From assembly GCA_905236875.1 (NCBI GenBank), contig CAJOQT010000055.1, positions 1-44,775 on the forward strand: a stretch of DNA of 44,775 bases, read 5' to 3'. Positions within the stretch are counted from its first letter, which is position 1. Every line of letters starts with the position of its first letter. Both the position numbers and the translations under genes were made by a program. The notes beneath the pieces are model-generated. The model was not told the DNA's origin. It worked only from the letters and a program-made list of their open reading frames with translations, and made no database searches. Source of the stretch: an uncultured Prevotella sp. (GTDB lineage: Bacteria; Bacteroidota; Bacteroidia; Bacteroidales; Bacteroidaceae). Positions 7,734-15,546 of this stretch are shown here, piece after piece.

Positions 7734-10121
7734 TTAGAACTCGACGCTGACTTTGGCGTTGATGAGGCGGCCGGTCAGGTAGTTAGGTACGGCATACTGC
7801 TGGTTGCTGACGTCTGTTACCCAGTAGTAGGAGTTCACGTTGTTGATGCCAAAGAGGTTCAGGCAGTCCAGTCCTACCCATATACGTTTGAGGCCAAAGG
7901 TCTGGAGCCGCTCGTTCTTGTAGGCGAGATAGCTTAGTCCGATGTCGGCACGACGGTAGGCGGGGGCTCGGAACTGTTGGTATTCCAGTCCTCGGTGAGG
8001 TGCTCCGAAGGGCAGTCCGTCGGCAAAGGCTAATTTGAGGGTCATCCGCCAGCGTTCAGTTCCGGGGAAGTAGTCGGTGAAGTGCAGGTTCATGGCCCAG
8101 CGCTGGTCGGTAGGCAGTGGCATAGAGTGTCCGTTAAACTCCTGCTTGGTTGACATGAGCGATATGGTAATCCAGGAGTCTGTGCCTGGAACAAACTCAC
8201 CAAAGAGCTTCAGGTCCAGTCCTGCAGCGTGTCCTTTACCGATGTTTTCGCCGTAGTAGGTCAGTTTCATGTTCTGTACGTTGTACGGAATCAAGCGGTC
8301 GAGTGCCTTATAGTAAGCTTCTGCCGTGAAGCGGAACGGGCGTTCCAGCATCTTGAAGCGGTAGTCCATTGCAGCGACGAAGTGGATGCTACGCTGGCTC
8401 TTGATCTGGTCGTTGAACGTCACTACGGTCTGACCGTTGATGGTTGTGGTATCGCGCATCTCCTTGAAGAAGGGCGTCTGGTAGTATATGCCTGTGGCAA
8501 AGCGGAATGTCAGGTCTTGGTTAAACGATGGCGTGACAGCCAGTGCCAAACGAGGTGACACCGTCGTTTCTCCGTTGAACGACCAATGGCTCATGCGAAT
8601 GCCATAGCACAGCGTGAAGAAGCTTTGCTTCTCCGAGCCAGTTGCCCAGCGGTATGTGTCTTGCAGATAGGCTTCGGTACGTGTCGAATTCAGTTCGTTG
8701 TCGGCCTTCAGCTGGTAGATGAGGTCAAGACGTTCGGCGGAGTGGGGTAGTGAGTAGCCACTGGAGTCGCGCATCTCCCATTCGCGTGAGTATTCGTTGA
8801 TGCGTTCGCGTTTCAGTGTCAGCGCACCTTCCCACTGGTGGTGCTTGGTACGGTGCTGTACCAGCAGTTTGCCGCTTATGACGTCTGCCGTCAGTCGGTT
8901 GCGTGCATGTTCCATGTAGGTGCCTACGGCCAGCTGCTCTGCTGCCTGTGCGTCGTCAAGCCAGTACTGGCCGATGATGTCGTATGCCTCGCGTTCCTTG
9001 GTATGGAAGGCCGACCCCATCAGGGTGATGTGGGTGTCGGGAGTCATGTTGTAGGTGATGGCAGCGTTGCCGAAGAGTGTCCTGAACACGTCTTTCTCCT
9101 GTCCGTCGAAATATACCTTGAACGTCTTGGCGTTCTCCAGCGTACCAAAGGAGGTCTCGCGGTCTTCTGGCATAAACTTATAATGGTTGTCGGAGATGTT
9201 GCCAATGACCTCAAACAGCCAGCGTCTCGACGGTTTGTAAGTCATATAGGTCTGGTAGTCCAGGAACGATGGTCGGTACTCTCCCTTGGTGTCGGTCGTA
9301 CCCAGCAGGTAGCTGTTGGTTTTATAGCGTAACCCATGACTCATAGAGAATCGCTTGCCCCCGACGCCGAGGAAGGCGCTTCCGCCCAGCAGCGACGCCT
9401 GCAGGCTGGCTTCTGTCTTGTCCGGACGACGGTAGCGGATGTCGAGTGCCGATGACATACGGTCGCCGTAACGTGCCTCAAAGCCGCCTGACGAGAAGCC
9501 GATGGACTCCACCATATCGGGATTGATGACCGATAGGCCCTCCTGTTCACCGCTGCGTACCAGCAAGGGCCTATATACCTCGATGTTGTTGATATAGACG
9601 GAGTTCTCGTCGAATGAGCCGCCACGCACATTATACTGGCTTGATAGCTCGTTGTGCGAGCTGACACCGGCCTGCTGCTGTATCAGTTCCTCTACGGCAT
9701 TACCGCTGGTCGTGGGGTTGGTGCGTGTGTCACGAGGCGTCACGTCCTCGGTGGGCGTGTTACGTCGGCGGCGTTCAGTTACCACAACCTCACCCAATGC
9801 TTCAAGCGAGGGTAACATAACCTCAATTTGCATCTTTCCCTTCGGATTGTGGAAAGTGCGTTTCTTGGCATTGTATCCTACCATAGAGAATTTAACCGTC
9901 ACGGTATCAGCTGATTTCAGTGTGATGCTAAACTCTCCCTTCAGGTTGGTCATAGACAGCTTCCCTTGTTGCGCGCAACTTACGTTCGCCAACTCGATAG
10001 GGTTGTTTTCCTCATCGATGACGCGTCCTGTCAGGGTAAATGTCTGAGCAATAGCACTCATGCTCATGCCAGTCAGCATGAGTGCTATTAATAATATAAT
10101 ATGTGGTGTGGCGGATCTCAT
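7734..10121 (-). CDS. TonB-dependent outer membrane receptor with N-terminal carboxypeptidase-D-like domain
   Basis: A 795-residue outer membrane transporter driven by TonB. After the signal peptide (MRSATPHIILL to SAIAQ) comes a carboxypeptidase-regulatory-like beta domain (TLTGRVIDEENNPIELANV, about residues 28-105), then a plug domain (VEELIQQQAGVSS, YNVRGGSFDENSVYINNI) and a long beta-barrel ending in phenylalanine, as outer membrane proteins do. It lacks the full SusC signature length and no SusD partner follows, so a siderophore, vitamin or other small substrate is as likely as a glycan. The ATG at 10121 is preferred to the TTG six codons upstream because it starts the signal peptide directly. 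The DUF4252 gene upstream may be in the same transcript. Confidence 0.88.
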   Translation of the reverse strand: MRSATPHIILLIALMLTGMSMSAIAQTFTLTGRVIDEENNPIELANVSCAQQGKLSMTNLKGEFSITLKSADTVTVKFSMVGYNAKKRTFHNPKGKMQIEVMLPSLEALGEVVVTERRRRNTPTEDVTPRDTRTNPTTSGNAVEELIQQQAGVSSHNELSSQYNVRGGSFDENSVYINNIEVYRPLLVRSGEQEGLSVINPDMVESIGFSSGGFEARYGDRMSSALDIRYRRPDKTEASLQASLLGGSAFLGVGGKRFSMSHGLRYKTNSYLLGTTDTKGEYRPSFLDYQTYMTYKPSRRWLFEVIGNISDNHYKFMPEDRETSFGTLENAKTFKVYFDGQEKDVFRTLFGNAAITYNMTPDTHITLMGSAFHTKEREAYDIIGQYWLDDAQAAEQLAVGTYMEHARNRLTADVISGKLLVQHRTKHHQWEGALTLKRERINEYSREWEMRDSSGYSLPHSAERLDLIYQLKADNELNSTRTEAYLQDTYRWATGSEKQSFFTLCYGIRMSHWSFNGETTVSPRLALAVTPSFNQDLTFRFATGIYYQTPFFKEMRDTTTINGQTVVTFNDQIKSQRSIHFVAAMDYRFKMLERPFRFTAEAYYKALDRLIPYNVQNMKLTYYGENIGKGHAAGLDLKLFGEFVPGTDSWITISLMSTKQEFNGHSMPLPTDQRWAMNLHFTDYFPGTERWRMTLKLAFADGLPFGAPHRGLEYQQFRAPAYRRADIGLSYLAYKNERLQTFGLKRIWVGLDCLNLFGINNVNSYYWVTDVSNQQYAVPNYLTGRLINAKVSVEF

Positions 10122-10137
10122 TCGGTTGTCACTTTCC

Positions 10138-10165
10138 AATAAAACGCAACAAAGGACGTTTTATT
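10138..10165. other. AT-rich inverted repeat between the DUF4252 and TonB receptor genes
   Basis: AATAAAACG (10138-10146) and CGTTTTATT (10157-10165) are perfect 9-bp arms around a 10-base loop. It lies just upstream of the receptor start codon on the minus strand. It could be a weak terminator or a regulator binding site; the sequence does not decide. Confidence 0.5.
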
Positions 10166-10177
10166 GTGCTGTGGCAA

Positions 10178-10639
10178 TTAGTCGCCCATGACAGAACCGA
10201 GTGATTCCAGATCGCTCATCTTGATTTTTCCTTCGAGCACGATAAACTGCAACGTGCTGCTGCTGGCCTGTACTACGACCATCGCCTCGGCATAGTCGTC
10301 GTCGCCATAGATGTATGCCATAGTGATGTTGCCCTCGTCGTTTTCCTCGGCCAGCTTGTTGTACCTTATTTCAAGCTTCTTTACGTCTGCGAGTATGTCG
10401 CTGATAAGCTGTTCGTCGCCGTTGTTCACCTGCAGCAATTTCAGAACCTCGATACGATTGAGGATTTCCTTGGTGTTTGCGTCAGCACCAGCGGCAGCCA
10501 GTTGCAGCAGTTCCTTTGGTAACTCATTAAACTCGACGCCAGCCATTCCTTTGTATTTCTCGATGATGTCCTGATGGGTTTGGCAGAAAGCCAGCTGGCA
10601 GGTCAATGTAACCACCAGCAACATAAGCATTTTTTTCAT
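10178..10639 (-). CDS. Secreted DUF4252 protein
   Basis: A 153-residue protein with a signal peptide (MKKMLMLLVVTLTCQLAFCQ) and a mature part that resembles the Bacteroidetes DUF4252 family, whose function is not established. The mature sequence is acidic and rich in short helices (ELLQLAAAGADANTKE) with a C-terminal part ending ESLGSVMGD. The ATG at 10639 is chosen because the signal peptide begins there; the frame stays open 12 codons further up without a better start. A promoter with TACCTTTG lies at 10673-10680. The TonB receptor follows on the same strand. Confidence 0.75.
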   Translation of the reverse strand: MKKMLMLLVVTLTCQLAFCQTHQDIIEKYKGMAGVEFNELPKELLQLAAAGADANTKEILNRIEVLKLLQVNNGDEQLISDILADVKKLEIRYNKLAEENDEGNITMAYIYGDDDYAEAMVVVQASSSTLQFIVLEGKIKMSDLESLGSVMGD

Positions 10640-10666
10640 TGTCGTTTCTTTGTTAAGTTTATAAAA

Positions 10667-10701
10667 CGGGTGCAAAGGTACGAATTATTGTTGAGAGTTG
10701 A
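10667..10701 (-). repeat. 35-bp promoter-containing repeat, copy 1
   Basis: On the minus strand these 35 bases are identical to 13748-13782 on the plus strand. The shared block includes TCAACTCTCAAC, then AATAATTCG and the -7 element TACCTTTG followed by CACCCG. The same promoter module therefore drives the DUF4252 gene here and the rpsF operon there. Confidence 0.85.
10673..10680 (-). promoter_or_regulatory. Promoter -7 element of the DUF4252 gene
   Basis: TACCTTTG on the minus strand matches the Bacteroidetes -7 consensus TAnnTTTG, 34 bases before the start codon. No strong -33 TTTG was found at the usual distance. Confidence 0.7.
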
Positions 10702-10722
10702 TGGCTGAGCGTTGAGAGTTCG
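10689..10722. repeat. 7-bp GTTGAGA repeat
   Basis: Units GTTGAGA, GTTGATG, GCTGAGC and GTTGAGA follow one another with a 7-bp period. The complementary CTCTCAA units occur at 13732-13760 before rpsF. Confidence 0.6.
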
Positions 10723-10942
10723 CTCATTTTTATAGTTTTTTAATCATGGTTTCATTTTCACTCATCTCTCGTGAGTCAGGGGTGTTAATGGGAGTTGATG
10801 GAATTTGAGAGACAAGGGATTTTGTTTATTATCTTTATCAAAATAATGATTAATACTAAATTAAAATGATAGAATTGTGCTAATAATGTTAAATTTAACG
10901 GAAATAATTAACAAAACAGATACCAGTTAGTGTGAAATCTTC

Positions 10943-10950
10943 TATCTTTG
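10943..10950 (+). promoter_or_regulatory. Promoter -7 element of rprX
   Basis: TATCTTTG matches TAnnTTTG 30 bases before the rprX ATG. The -33 region is poor. Confidence 0.6.
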
Positions 10951-10980
10951 CAGTCAGTTTCGAAGACCAATTGAAGATTC

Positions 10981-12537
10981 ATGAAGAAAAGTACGATTTG
11001 GACAATAGCCATAGTCATGGGCCTCTCGTTTATGGGTCTGCTCTATTTACAGCTGTCTTATATTGAAGACATGGCGAAGATGAAGAAGGAGCAGTTCGAT
11101 GAGTCGGTTTACCGTGCTCTTTACCAAGCCTCTCACAACCTGGAGATGAACGAGACATCGCGTTATCTGGAGAAGGACCTGAACGCCGTTGAGCGTCGCG
11201 CCTTCCGTCAGGACTCTGTGATGGTCGATGGTCTTGACGGTTCAGTCCGTCAGTCCCACCAGTTTTCTGTGGCTGCCGACGACGGTACGGTCTATTCGTC
11301 GTTCCAGCTGAATGCTCTGGAAGTGCGTCCTGCCAACGTGCCGAAGGCGATGATACTGCGCAAGGACAAAAACTCGCTGGCTGAGGCATCGAAGTCAATG
11401 CAGGAAGTGTTGCGTAATCGCTACATCTATCAGAAGGCACTGCTGGACGAGGTGGTCTATTCCATATTATATACTGCCAGCGAGAAACCGCTGAAGGAAC
11501 GTGTGAACTTCAAGATGCTTGACTTGGACATACATGAGGAATTGCTGAACAATGGCATCGACATTCCCTATCATTTCACTGTATCGACGGCTGACGGCAG
11601 GGAGGTCTATCGCTGTCCGGACTATTCGGAGAAGGGACAGGAGCATAGCTATACACAGGAGCTCTTCCGCAATGACCCGCCGTCGAAGATGGGTATTATG
11701 AAGATTCACTTCCCGGAGATCAACAGTTACATTTTCTCTGGAGTGCGTTTCATGATTCCTTCGATTGTCTTTACGGGTGTACTGCTCGTCACGTTTATCT
11801 TCACCATTGTCATCATCTTCCGCCAGAAGCGCTACTCTGAAATGAAGAATGACTTCGTGAACAACATGACACACGAGCTGAAGACCCCGATTGCAAGTAT
11901 CTCGTTGGCTGCTCAGATGCTTAACGACGACAGCGTGCCCAAGAGTGAGAACATGATGAAACACCTTGGCGGTGTGATAGCCGACGAGTCGAAACGCCTG
12001 CGTTTCCTCGTAGAGAAGGTGCTCCAGATGTCGATGTTCGACAAGAAAGATGCAGTGTTCAAGAAGAAGGAGATGGACCTCAATGAACTGCTGGAGAACA
12101 TTGCCAATTCCTTCACGTTGCGTGTGGAGCATACGGGTGGCAAGATTATGATGGACATCGGCGCAGTCGATTCCTCGATATACGTAGATGAGGTACACTT
12201 CTCGAATATGATTCACAACCTGTTGGACAATGCCGTGAAGTACCGTGATCCGGAGCGCCCCATCGAGCTGGTGCTGAAGACGTGGAACGATGACAAACAC
12301 CTGTATTTCTCGATACAGGATAACGGACAGGGAATCAAGAAAGAAAACCTGAAGAAGATCTTCGACAAGTTCTACCGTGTACATACAGGCAACAAGCATG
12401 ATGTGAAGGGTTTCGGCCTCGGTCTGGCCTACGTCAAGAAAGTCGTCGATCTGCATCAGGGCGACATCAAGGCAGAGAGTGAAGTCGGTAAGGGCACAAA
12501 GTTTACTGTGAGCCTGCCGGTAATTGAGATTGGTTAG
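10981..12537 (+). CDS. rprX: Sensor histidine kinase, RprX type
   Basis: A 518-residue membrane sensor kinase resembling Bacteroides RprX. A first membrane helix (about residues 7-25) and a second (about 258-281) enclose a roughly 230-residue periplasmic sensor region. The phosphorylated histidine is His298 in NNMTHELKTPIASI; the ATPase part has the N box NLLDNAVKYRD, G1 DNGQGI and G2 GFGLGLAYVKK. The response regulator rprY follows after 291 bases that hold a repeat and a gene remnant, an unusual separation for such a pair. RprXY in Bacteroides has been linked to stress and tetracycline-related responses; the signal here is not known. The ATG at 10981 directly starts the first helix. Confidence 0.9.
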   Translation: MKKSTIWTIAIVMGLSFMGLLYLQLSYIEDMAKMKKEQFDESVYRALYQASHNLEMNETSRYLEKDLNAVERRAFRQDSVMVDGLDGSVRQSHQFSVAADDGTVYSSFQLNALEVRPANVPKAMILRKDKNSLAEASKSMQEVLRNRYIYQKALLDEVVYSILYTASEKPLKERVNFKMLDLDIHEELLNNGIDIPYHFTVSTADGREVYRCPDYSEKGQEHSYTQELFRNDPPSKMGIMKIHFPEINSYIFSGVRFMIPSIVFTGVLLVTFIFTIVIIFRQKRYSEMKNDFVNNMTHELKTPIASISLAAQMLNDDSVPKSENMMKHLGGVIADESKRLRFLVEKVLQMSMFDKKDAVFKKKEMDLNELLENIANSFTLRVEHTGGKIMMDIGAVDSSIYVDEVHFSNMIHNLLDNAVKYRDPERPIELVLKTWNDDKHLYFSIQDNGQGIKKENLKKIFDKFYRVHTGNKHDVKGFGLGLAYVKKVVDLHQGDIKAESEVGKGTKFTVSLPVIEIG

Positions 12538-12568
12538 AGGTAAGAGGTGAGTGGTGAGATGTAAGAGA
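12536..12568 (+). repeat. 7-bp repeat, left arm of an inverted repeat around a gene remnant
   Basis: Starting at the rprX stop codon, units GTAAGAG, GTGAGTG, GTGAGAT and GTAAGAG follow with a 7-bp period. The complementary units lie at 12778-12810, so the two blocks can pair across the remnant between them. Confidence 0.65.
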
Positions 12569-12591
12569 ATAGTATACTAACAACGAGAATA

Positions 12592-12717
12592 ATGAATGAC
12601 TTTTATTATAGAAATCTAAAGGTATATCATAAGGCGTTGCAGCTGGTAGCCGAAGTGTATGGAACTATCGATATCAGAGACCACAAAAATGCTAGTAGGA
12701 CTAAGAAAGAATTTTGA
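12592..12717 (+). pseudogene. Remnant of a four-helix-bundle (23S rRNA intervening-sequence type) protein
   Basis: The 41-codon frame begins MNDFYYRNLKVYHKALQLV, which is the characteristic N-terminal helix of the small four-helix-bundle proteins encoded in 23S rRNA intervening sequences and, in Bacteroidetes, in isolated cassettes. The full family has about 115-125 residues; here the similarity stops after about 25 residues and a stop codon follows soon after. The remnant lies between rprX and rprY and is bracketed by an inverted repeat (12536-12568 and 12778-12810). It is most likely a decayed small cassette and not a working gene. Confidence 0.6.
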
Positions 12718-12777
12718 AGATAAAATATAAGTATAACCATGGTGTACTGGTTTTAGGTTATGGAGCAGCAGAGCATA

Positions 12778-12810
12778 TCTCTCACTTCCTACCTCTTACC
12801 TCTCACCACT
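12778..12810 (+). repeat. 7-bp repeat, right arm of the inverted repeat
   Basis: This block (CTCACTTCCTACCTC, then TTACCTCTCACCACT) is complementary to most of 12536-12568, with about 15 of 16 bases matching in the best part. It ends about 18 bases before the rprY start codon. Confidence 0.6.
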
Positions 12811-12828
12811 AAAAAAACAACAACGATT

Positions 12829-13536
12829 ATGGAAGAGAATTTGAAGATTTTACTTTGTGAGGATGACGAGAACTTGGGTATGTTGCTGCGCGAGTATCTG
12901 GCAGCCAAGGGTTACACCGCAGAGCTTTGCCCAGACGGTGAGGCAGGTTATAAGGCCTTCCTGAAGACCAAGTTCGACATCTGTGTGCTCGACGTGATGA
13001 TGCCAAAGAAGGACGGCTTCGCATTGGCACAGGAGATTCGTACGGCAAATGCCGAGATTCCTATCATCTTCCTGACGGCCAAAACCTTGAAGGAAGATAT
13101 CCTGGAAGGCTTCAAGATTGGTGCTGACGACTATATCACAAAGCCTTTCTCTATGGAAGAGCTGGTGCTGCGTATTGAGGCTATCCTGCGCCGAGTACGT
13201 GGAAAGAAGAACAAGGAGAGCACACAGTACCGCATCGGACGTTTCAGCTTCGACACCCAGAAGCAGCTGCTCTCTATCGGCGACAAGCAGACCAAGCTCA
13301 CTACCAAGGAGAACGAACTGCTGGCACTGCTCTGCTCGCATGCCAACGAGATACTGCAGCGTGACTTTGCCCTGAAGACCATCTGGATTGACGACAACTA
13401 TTTCAACGCCCGCTCCATGGACGTCTATATTACCAAGCTGCGCAAGCACCTGAAGGATGACGACCAGATCGAAATCATCAATATCCACGGCAAAGGCTAC
13501 AAGCTCATCACTCCCGAGGAGGATAAGGATAAATGA
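12829..13536 (+). CDS. rprY: Response regulator, OmpR/PhoB family, RprY type
   Basis: A 235-residue DNA-binding response regulator. The receiver domain has the acidic pair in LLCEDDE, the phosphoacceptor Asp55 in CVLDVMMPKKDG and Lys105 in YITKPF. The C-terminal half is a winged-helix domain (LTTKENELLALLCSH, RSMDVYITKLRKHL, INIHGKGYKLI). The ATG at 12829 is chosen because the family begins with the LKILLCEDD strand; an upstream ATG at 12760 would add 23 residues encoded by the repeat. Its kinase partner is rprX. A 58-residue membrane peptide gene overlaps its stop codon. Confidence 0.92.
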   Translation: MEENLKILLCEDDENLGMLLREYLAAKGYTAELCPDGEAGYKAFLKTKFDICVLDVMMPKKDGFALAQEIRTANAEIPIIFLTAKTLKEDILEGFKIGADDYITKPFSMEELVLRIEAILRRVRGKKNKESTQYRIGRFSFDTQKQLLSIGDKQTKLTTKENELLALLCSHANEILQRDFALKTIWIDDNYFNARSMDVYITKLRKHLKDDDQIEIINIHGKGYKLITPEEDKDK

Positions 13537-13709
13537 ACCGCTTAAGACAATACGGAGGACTGGCACTGATTGTTATCGGTGCCATCCTTTTATTTACCGA
13601 ATACCTGTCTTGGCTGACAGGTAACTGGGTACTTCTGCTCGGACTGTTTTTCATCATTGCAGGTATTATTCTCTATGTTTTGATGCAGAAATGGACTGAT
13701 AAGTATTAA
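13533..13709 (+). CDS. Small membrane protein with two transmembrane helices
   Basis: A 58-residue protein whose ATG overlaps the rprY stop codon (ATGA), so translation is probably coupled. Two hydrophobic helices (about residues 8-25 and 32-50) are separated by the short turn EYLSWLTGN, leaving basic residues at the N-terminus (NRLRQY) and a charged C-terminus (MQKWTDKY). No known family was recognised with confidence. Its tight link to a two-component pair suggests a membrane accessory of the sensor kinase, but this is inference from position only. Confidence 0.75.
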   Translation: MNRLRQYGGLALIVIGAILLFTEYLSWLTGNWVLLLGLFFIIAGIILYVLMQKWTDKY

Positions 13710-13731
13710 AATATATTAAAAGAGAGGTATC

Positions 13732-13760
13732 TCTCAACGGTCAACCCTCAACTCTCAACA
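13732..13760 (+). repeat. 7-bp CTCTCAA repeat before rpsF
   Basis: Units CTCTCAA, CGGTCAA, CCCTCAA and CTCTCAA have a 7-bp period and lead into the rpsF promoter. They are the complement of the GTTGAGA units at 10689-10722. Confidence 0.6.
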
Positions 13761-13782
13761 ATAATTCGTACCTTTGCACCCG
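13748..13782 (+). repeat. 35-bp promoter-containing repeat, copy 2
   Basis: Identical to 10667-10701 on the opposite strand; see that entry. Here it supplies the -7 element of the rpsF operon. Confidence 0.85.
13769..13776 (+). promoter_or_regulatory. Promoter -7 element of the rpsF-rpsR-rplI operon
   Basis: TACCTTTG matches TAnnTTTG 47 bases before the rpsF start codon; the leader in between is AT-rich. Confidence 0.75.
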
Positions 13783-13822
13783 CAATTTTGCAAACGTAAC
13801 ATTTTTTTATTAATTAAACAGT

Positions 13823-14167
13823 ATGAATCAATACGAAACCGTTTTCATTTTGACTCCCGTTTTGTCTGATGATCAGATGAAGGAAACGGTCGCTAAATTC
13901 AAAAAAGTACTCACCGACAAGGGTGCAGAGATTCTGAATGAAGAGACCTGGGGATTGAAGAAGATGGCTTATGCTATTCAGAAGAAATCGACAGGTTTCT
14001 ACTGCCTGCTCGAATTCAAGGCTGAGCCAGAAGTTATTGACGTTCTCGAGACCAGCTTCCGCCGCGACGAGAAAGTTATCCGCTACATGACTGTGAAGCT
14101 TGACAAATATGCCGCACAGTATGCTGAGAAGAGAAAAAACAAGTACGCTAAATCAGAGGAGGCTTAA
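13823..14167 (+). CDS. rpsF: 30S ribosomal protein S6
   Basis: S6 binds the central domain of 16S rRNA as a dimer with S18. The 114-residue protein has the family start [17 protein letters not shown] and the internal [16 protein letters not shown] strand followed by [16 protein letters not shown]. It heads the conserved rpsF-rpsR-rplI operon; rpsR starts three bases after its stop codon. Confidence 0.96.
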   Translation: MNQYETVFILTPVLSDDQMKETVAKFKKVLTDKGAEILNEETWGLKKMAYAIQKKSTGFYCLLEFKAEPEVIDVLETSFRRDEKVIRYMTVKLDKYAAQYAEKRKNKYAKSEEA

Positions 14168-14170
14168 ATC

Positions 14171-14437
14171 ATGGCAGAACAATCAGAAATCCGTTATTTG
14201 ACTGCTCCTTCTATCGACACCAAGAAGAAGAAGTATTGCCGTTTCAAGAAGAGCGGCATCAAGTATATCGACTACAAAGATCCCGAGTTCCTCAAGAAGT
14301 TCCTCAACGAGCAGGGTAAGATTCTTCCCCGTCGTATCACAGGTACCTCTCTGAAGTATCAGCGCCGTGTGGCTCAGGCCGTGAAGCGTGCCCGCCAGAT
14401 AGCACTGCTGCCTTACGTAACCGATTTGATGAAATAA
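14171..14437 (+). CDS. rpsR: 30S ribosomal protein S18
   Basis: S18 partners S6 on the 30S platform. The 88 residues include [21 protein letters not shown]'-like motif start (residues 23-40) and the signature [18 protein letters not shown], with a basic C-terminus. It lies three bases after rpsF and 19 bases before rplI. Confidence 0.96.
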   Translation: MAEQSEIRYLTAPSIDTKKKKYCRFKKSGIKYIDYKDPEFLKKFLNEQGKILPRRITGTSLKYQRRVAQAVKRARQIALLPYVTDLMK

Positions 14438-14456
14438 TAATTAAGGAGGACGCAAG

Positions 14457-15017
14457 ATGGAATTAATACTGAAAGAAGATATTATCGGTCTGGGATATAA
14501 GAACGATATCGTGAATGTAAAGGCTGGTTATGGTCGTAACTATCTTATCCCTCAGGGAAAGGCAGTCATCGCTTCACCGTCAGCCAAGAAGATTCTCGCT
14601 GAAAACCTGAAGCAGCAGGCCCACAAGCTTGCAGCTATCAAGGCTGAGGCAGAGAAAAAGGGTCAGGGTCTCGAGGGTGTTGCTCTGACGATTGCCGCCA
14701 AGGTTAGCGCTACAGGTCAGCTCTACGGTTCAGTCAATGCAGCACAGGTTGCTGAGGAACTGAAGAAGCTGGGCTACGATGTTGACCGCAAGATCATCAC
14801 CATGCGTGATATCAAGAAGGTAGGTGAATACGCTGCTACTGTTCACTTCCACAAGGAAGTAGCTGTTGAGGTTCCTGTAACCGTTGTCGCCGAGAACGCT
14901 CCCGTTGAGGAGGTGAAGGATGACGAGATCACCGTTCAGGTTCCCGTAGTAGAAGAGGCTCCTGTTGCTGAGGAGGCACCTGTGGCTGACGAGCCAGAGG
15001 AAGAAGCAGAAGCTTAA
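14457..15017 (+). CDS. rplI: 50S ribosomal protein L9 with an acidic C-terminal extension
   Basis: L9 binds domain V of 23S rRNA near the L1 stalk and helps keep the reading frame. The N-terminal domain is typical (MELILKEDIIGLGYKNDIV, GYGRNYLIPQGKA), followed by the long connecting helix and the C-terminal domain ending about residue 148. The protein continues to 186 residues with a tail rich in Val, Pro, Ala and Glu (EEAPVAEEAPVADEPEEEAE) that is not part of the core fold. Such tails occur in some Bacteroidetes L9 proteins; their role is unknown. A terminator follows 30 bases after the stop codon. Confidence 0.95.
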   Translation: MELILKEDIIGLGYKNDIVNVKAGYGRNYLIPQGKAVIASPSAKKILAENLKQQAHKLAAIKAEAEKKGQGLEGVALTIAAKVSATGQLYGSVNAAQVAEELKKLGYDVDRKIITMRDIKKVGEYAATVHFHKEVAVEVPVTVVAENAPVEEVKDDEITVQVPVVEEAPVAEEAPVADEPEEEAEA

Positions 15018-15046
15018 CCGCTGTAAAGCAACATTTCAATAATGTG

Positions 15047-15081
15047 AAATTCCGATTGTCGGCTGACAGTCGGGATTTTTT
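15047..15081 (+). terminator. Rho-independent terminator after rplI
   Basis: AAATTCCGATTGTC and GACAGTCGGGATTT pair into a stem of about 12 bp with a short loop, followed by TTTTTATT. Confidence 0.88.
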
Positions 15082-15355
15082 ATTGTTGTCAGTATGTCCT
15101 GACATTTTCACCCGGTAGTTCACTTTTCAATACGTGGGTGAAGTCTCCTCGCCGGCAGACTCTATCGTCAACTTTTTCGTGCAATGGATTATGCGAGAAG
15201 AATTGGCATCTACGAGCAAGTTTTCAAAGAAATCAAAGTTAAGTAAATCAAAATCAGTCCCATCCCTCTTCATTGTATCACCCTATTTACGTGAGACAAG
15301 GACTAGTCCCTGATGTACTCGAGTAAATCGCCAAAAAGAATACGGAGAAAGTTTT

Positions 15356-15418
15356 AGTACGTCCCTTGCGTACTCGCAGTACGTAAGGCACGTACTGGCA
15401 GTACGTCCCGTCAGTACT
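15356..15418. repeat. 22-bp-period GTAC palindrome array
   Basis: Units start at 15356, 15378 and 15400, each beginning AGTACGT and each ending in a CGTACT- or AGTACT-like element, so every complete unit is itself a hairpin. The third unit is shortened. There is no cas gene, leader or constant spacer pattern. Confidence 0.75.
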
Positions 15419-15546
15419 ATAACCGACCCGTAGGCAAAAGTCCATAAAAATGGATTTTGCAGGGGCAGGTAGTAGATAATAGAATGAAAAAATGAGAGAA
15501 TGAGAAAGGGTTCAGAGTCGTTTTGGTCTGCTTCCACTGCCTTCGA

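Larger units (their letters stand above)
10640..10980. other. Divergent intergenic region between the DUF4252 gene and rprX
   Basis: This 341-base gap holds the minus-strand promoter of the DUF4252 gene, a 7-bp GTTGAGA repeat block (10689-10722), a short ACTCA/TGAGT hairpin near 10760-10776, an AT-rich central part and the rprX -7 box near its right end. No open reading frame or RNA gene was recognised in it. Confidence 0.6.

Noticed and set aside
12760..12828. Longer N-terminus for RprY
   Set aside because: The extra 23 residues are encoded by the 7-bp repeat arm, and the response regulator fold begins at LKILLCEDD.
15134..15310. Short GTG-started open frame in the long gene-free region
   Set aside because: The predicted peptide is Ser/Lys-rich without a recognisable motif and no start signal or promoter supports it.
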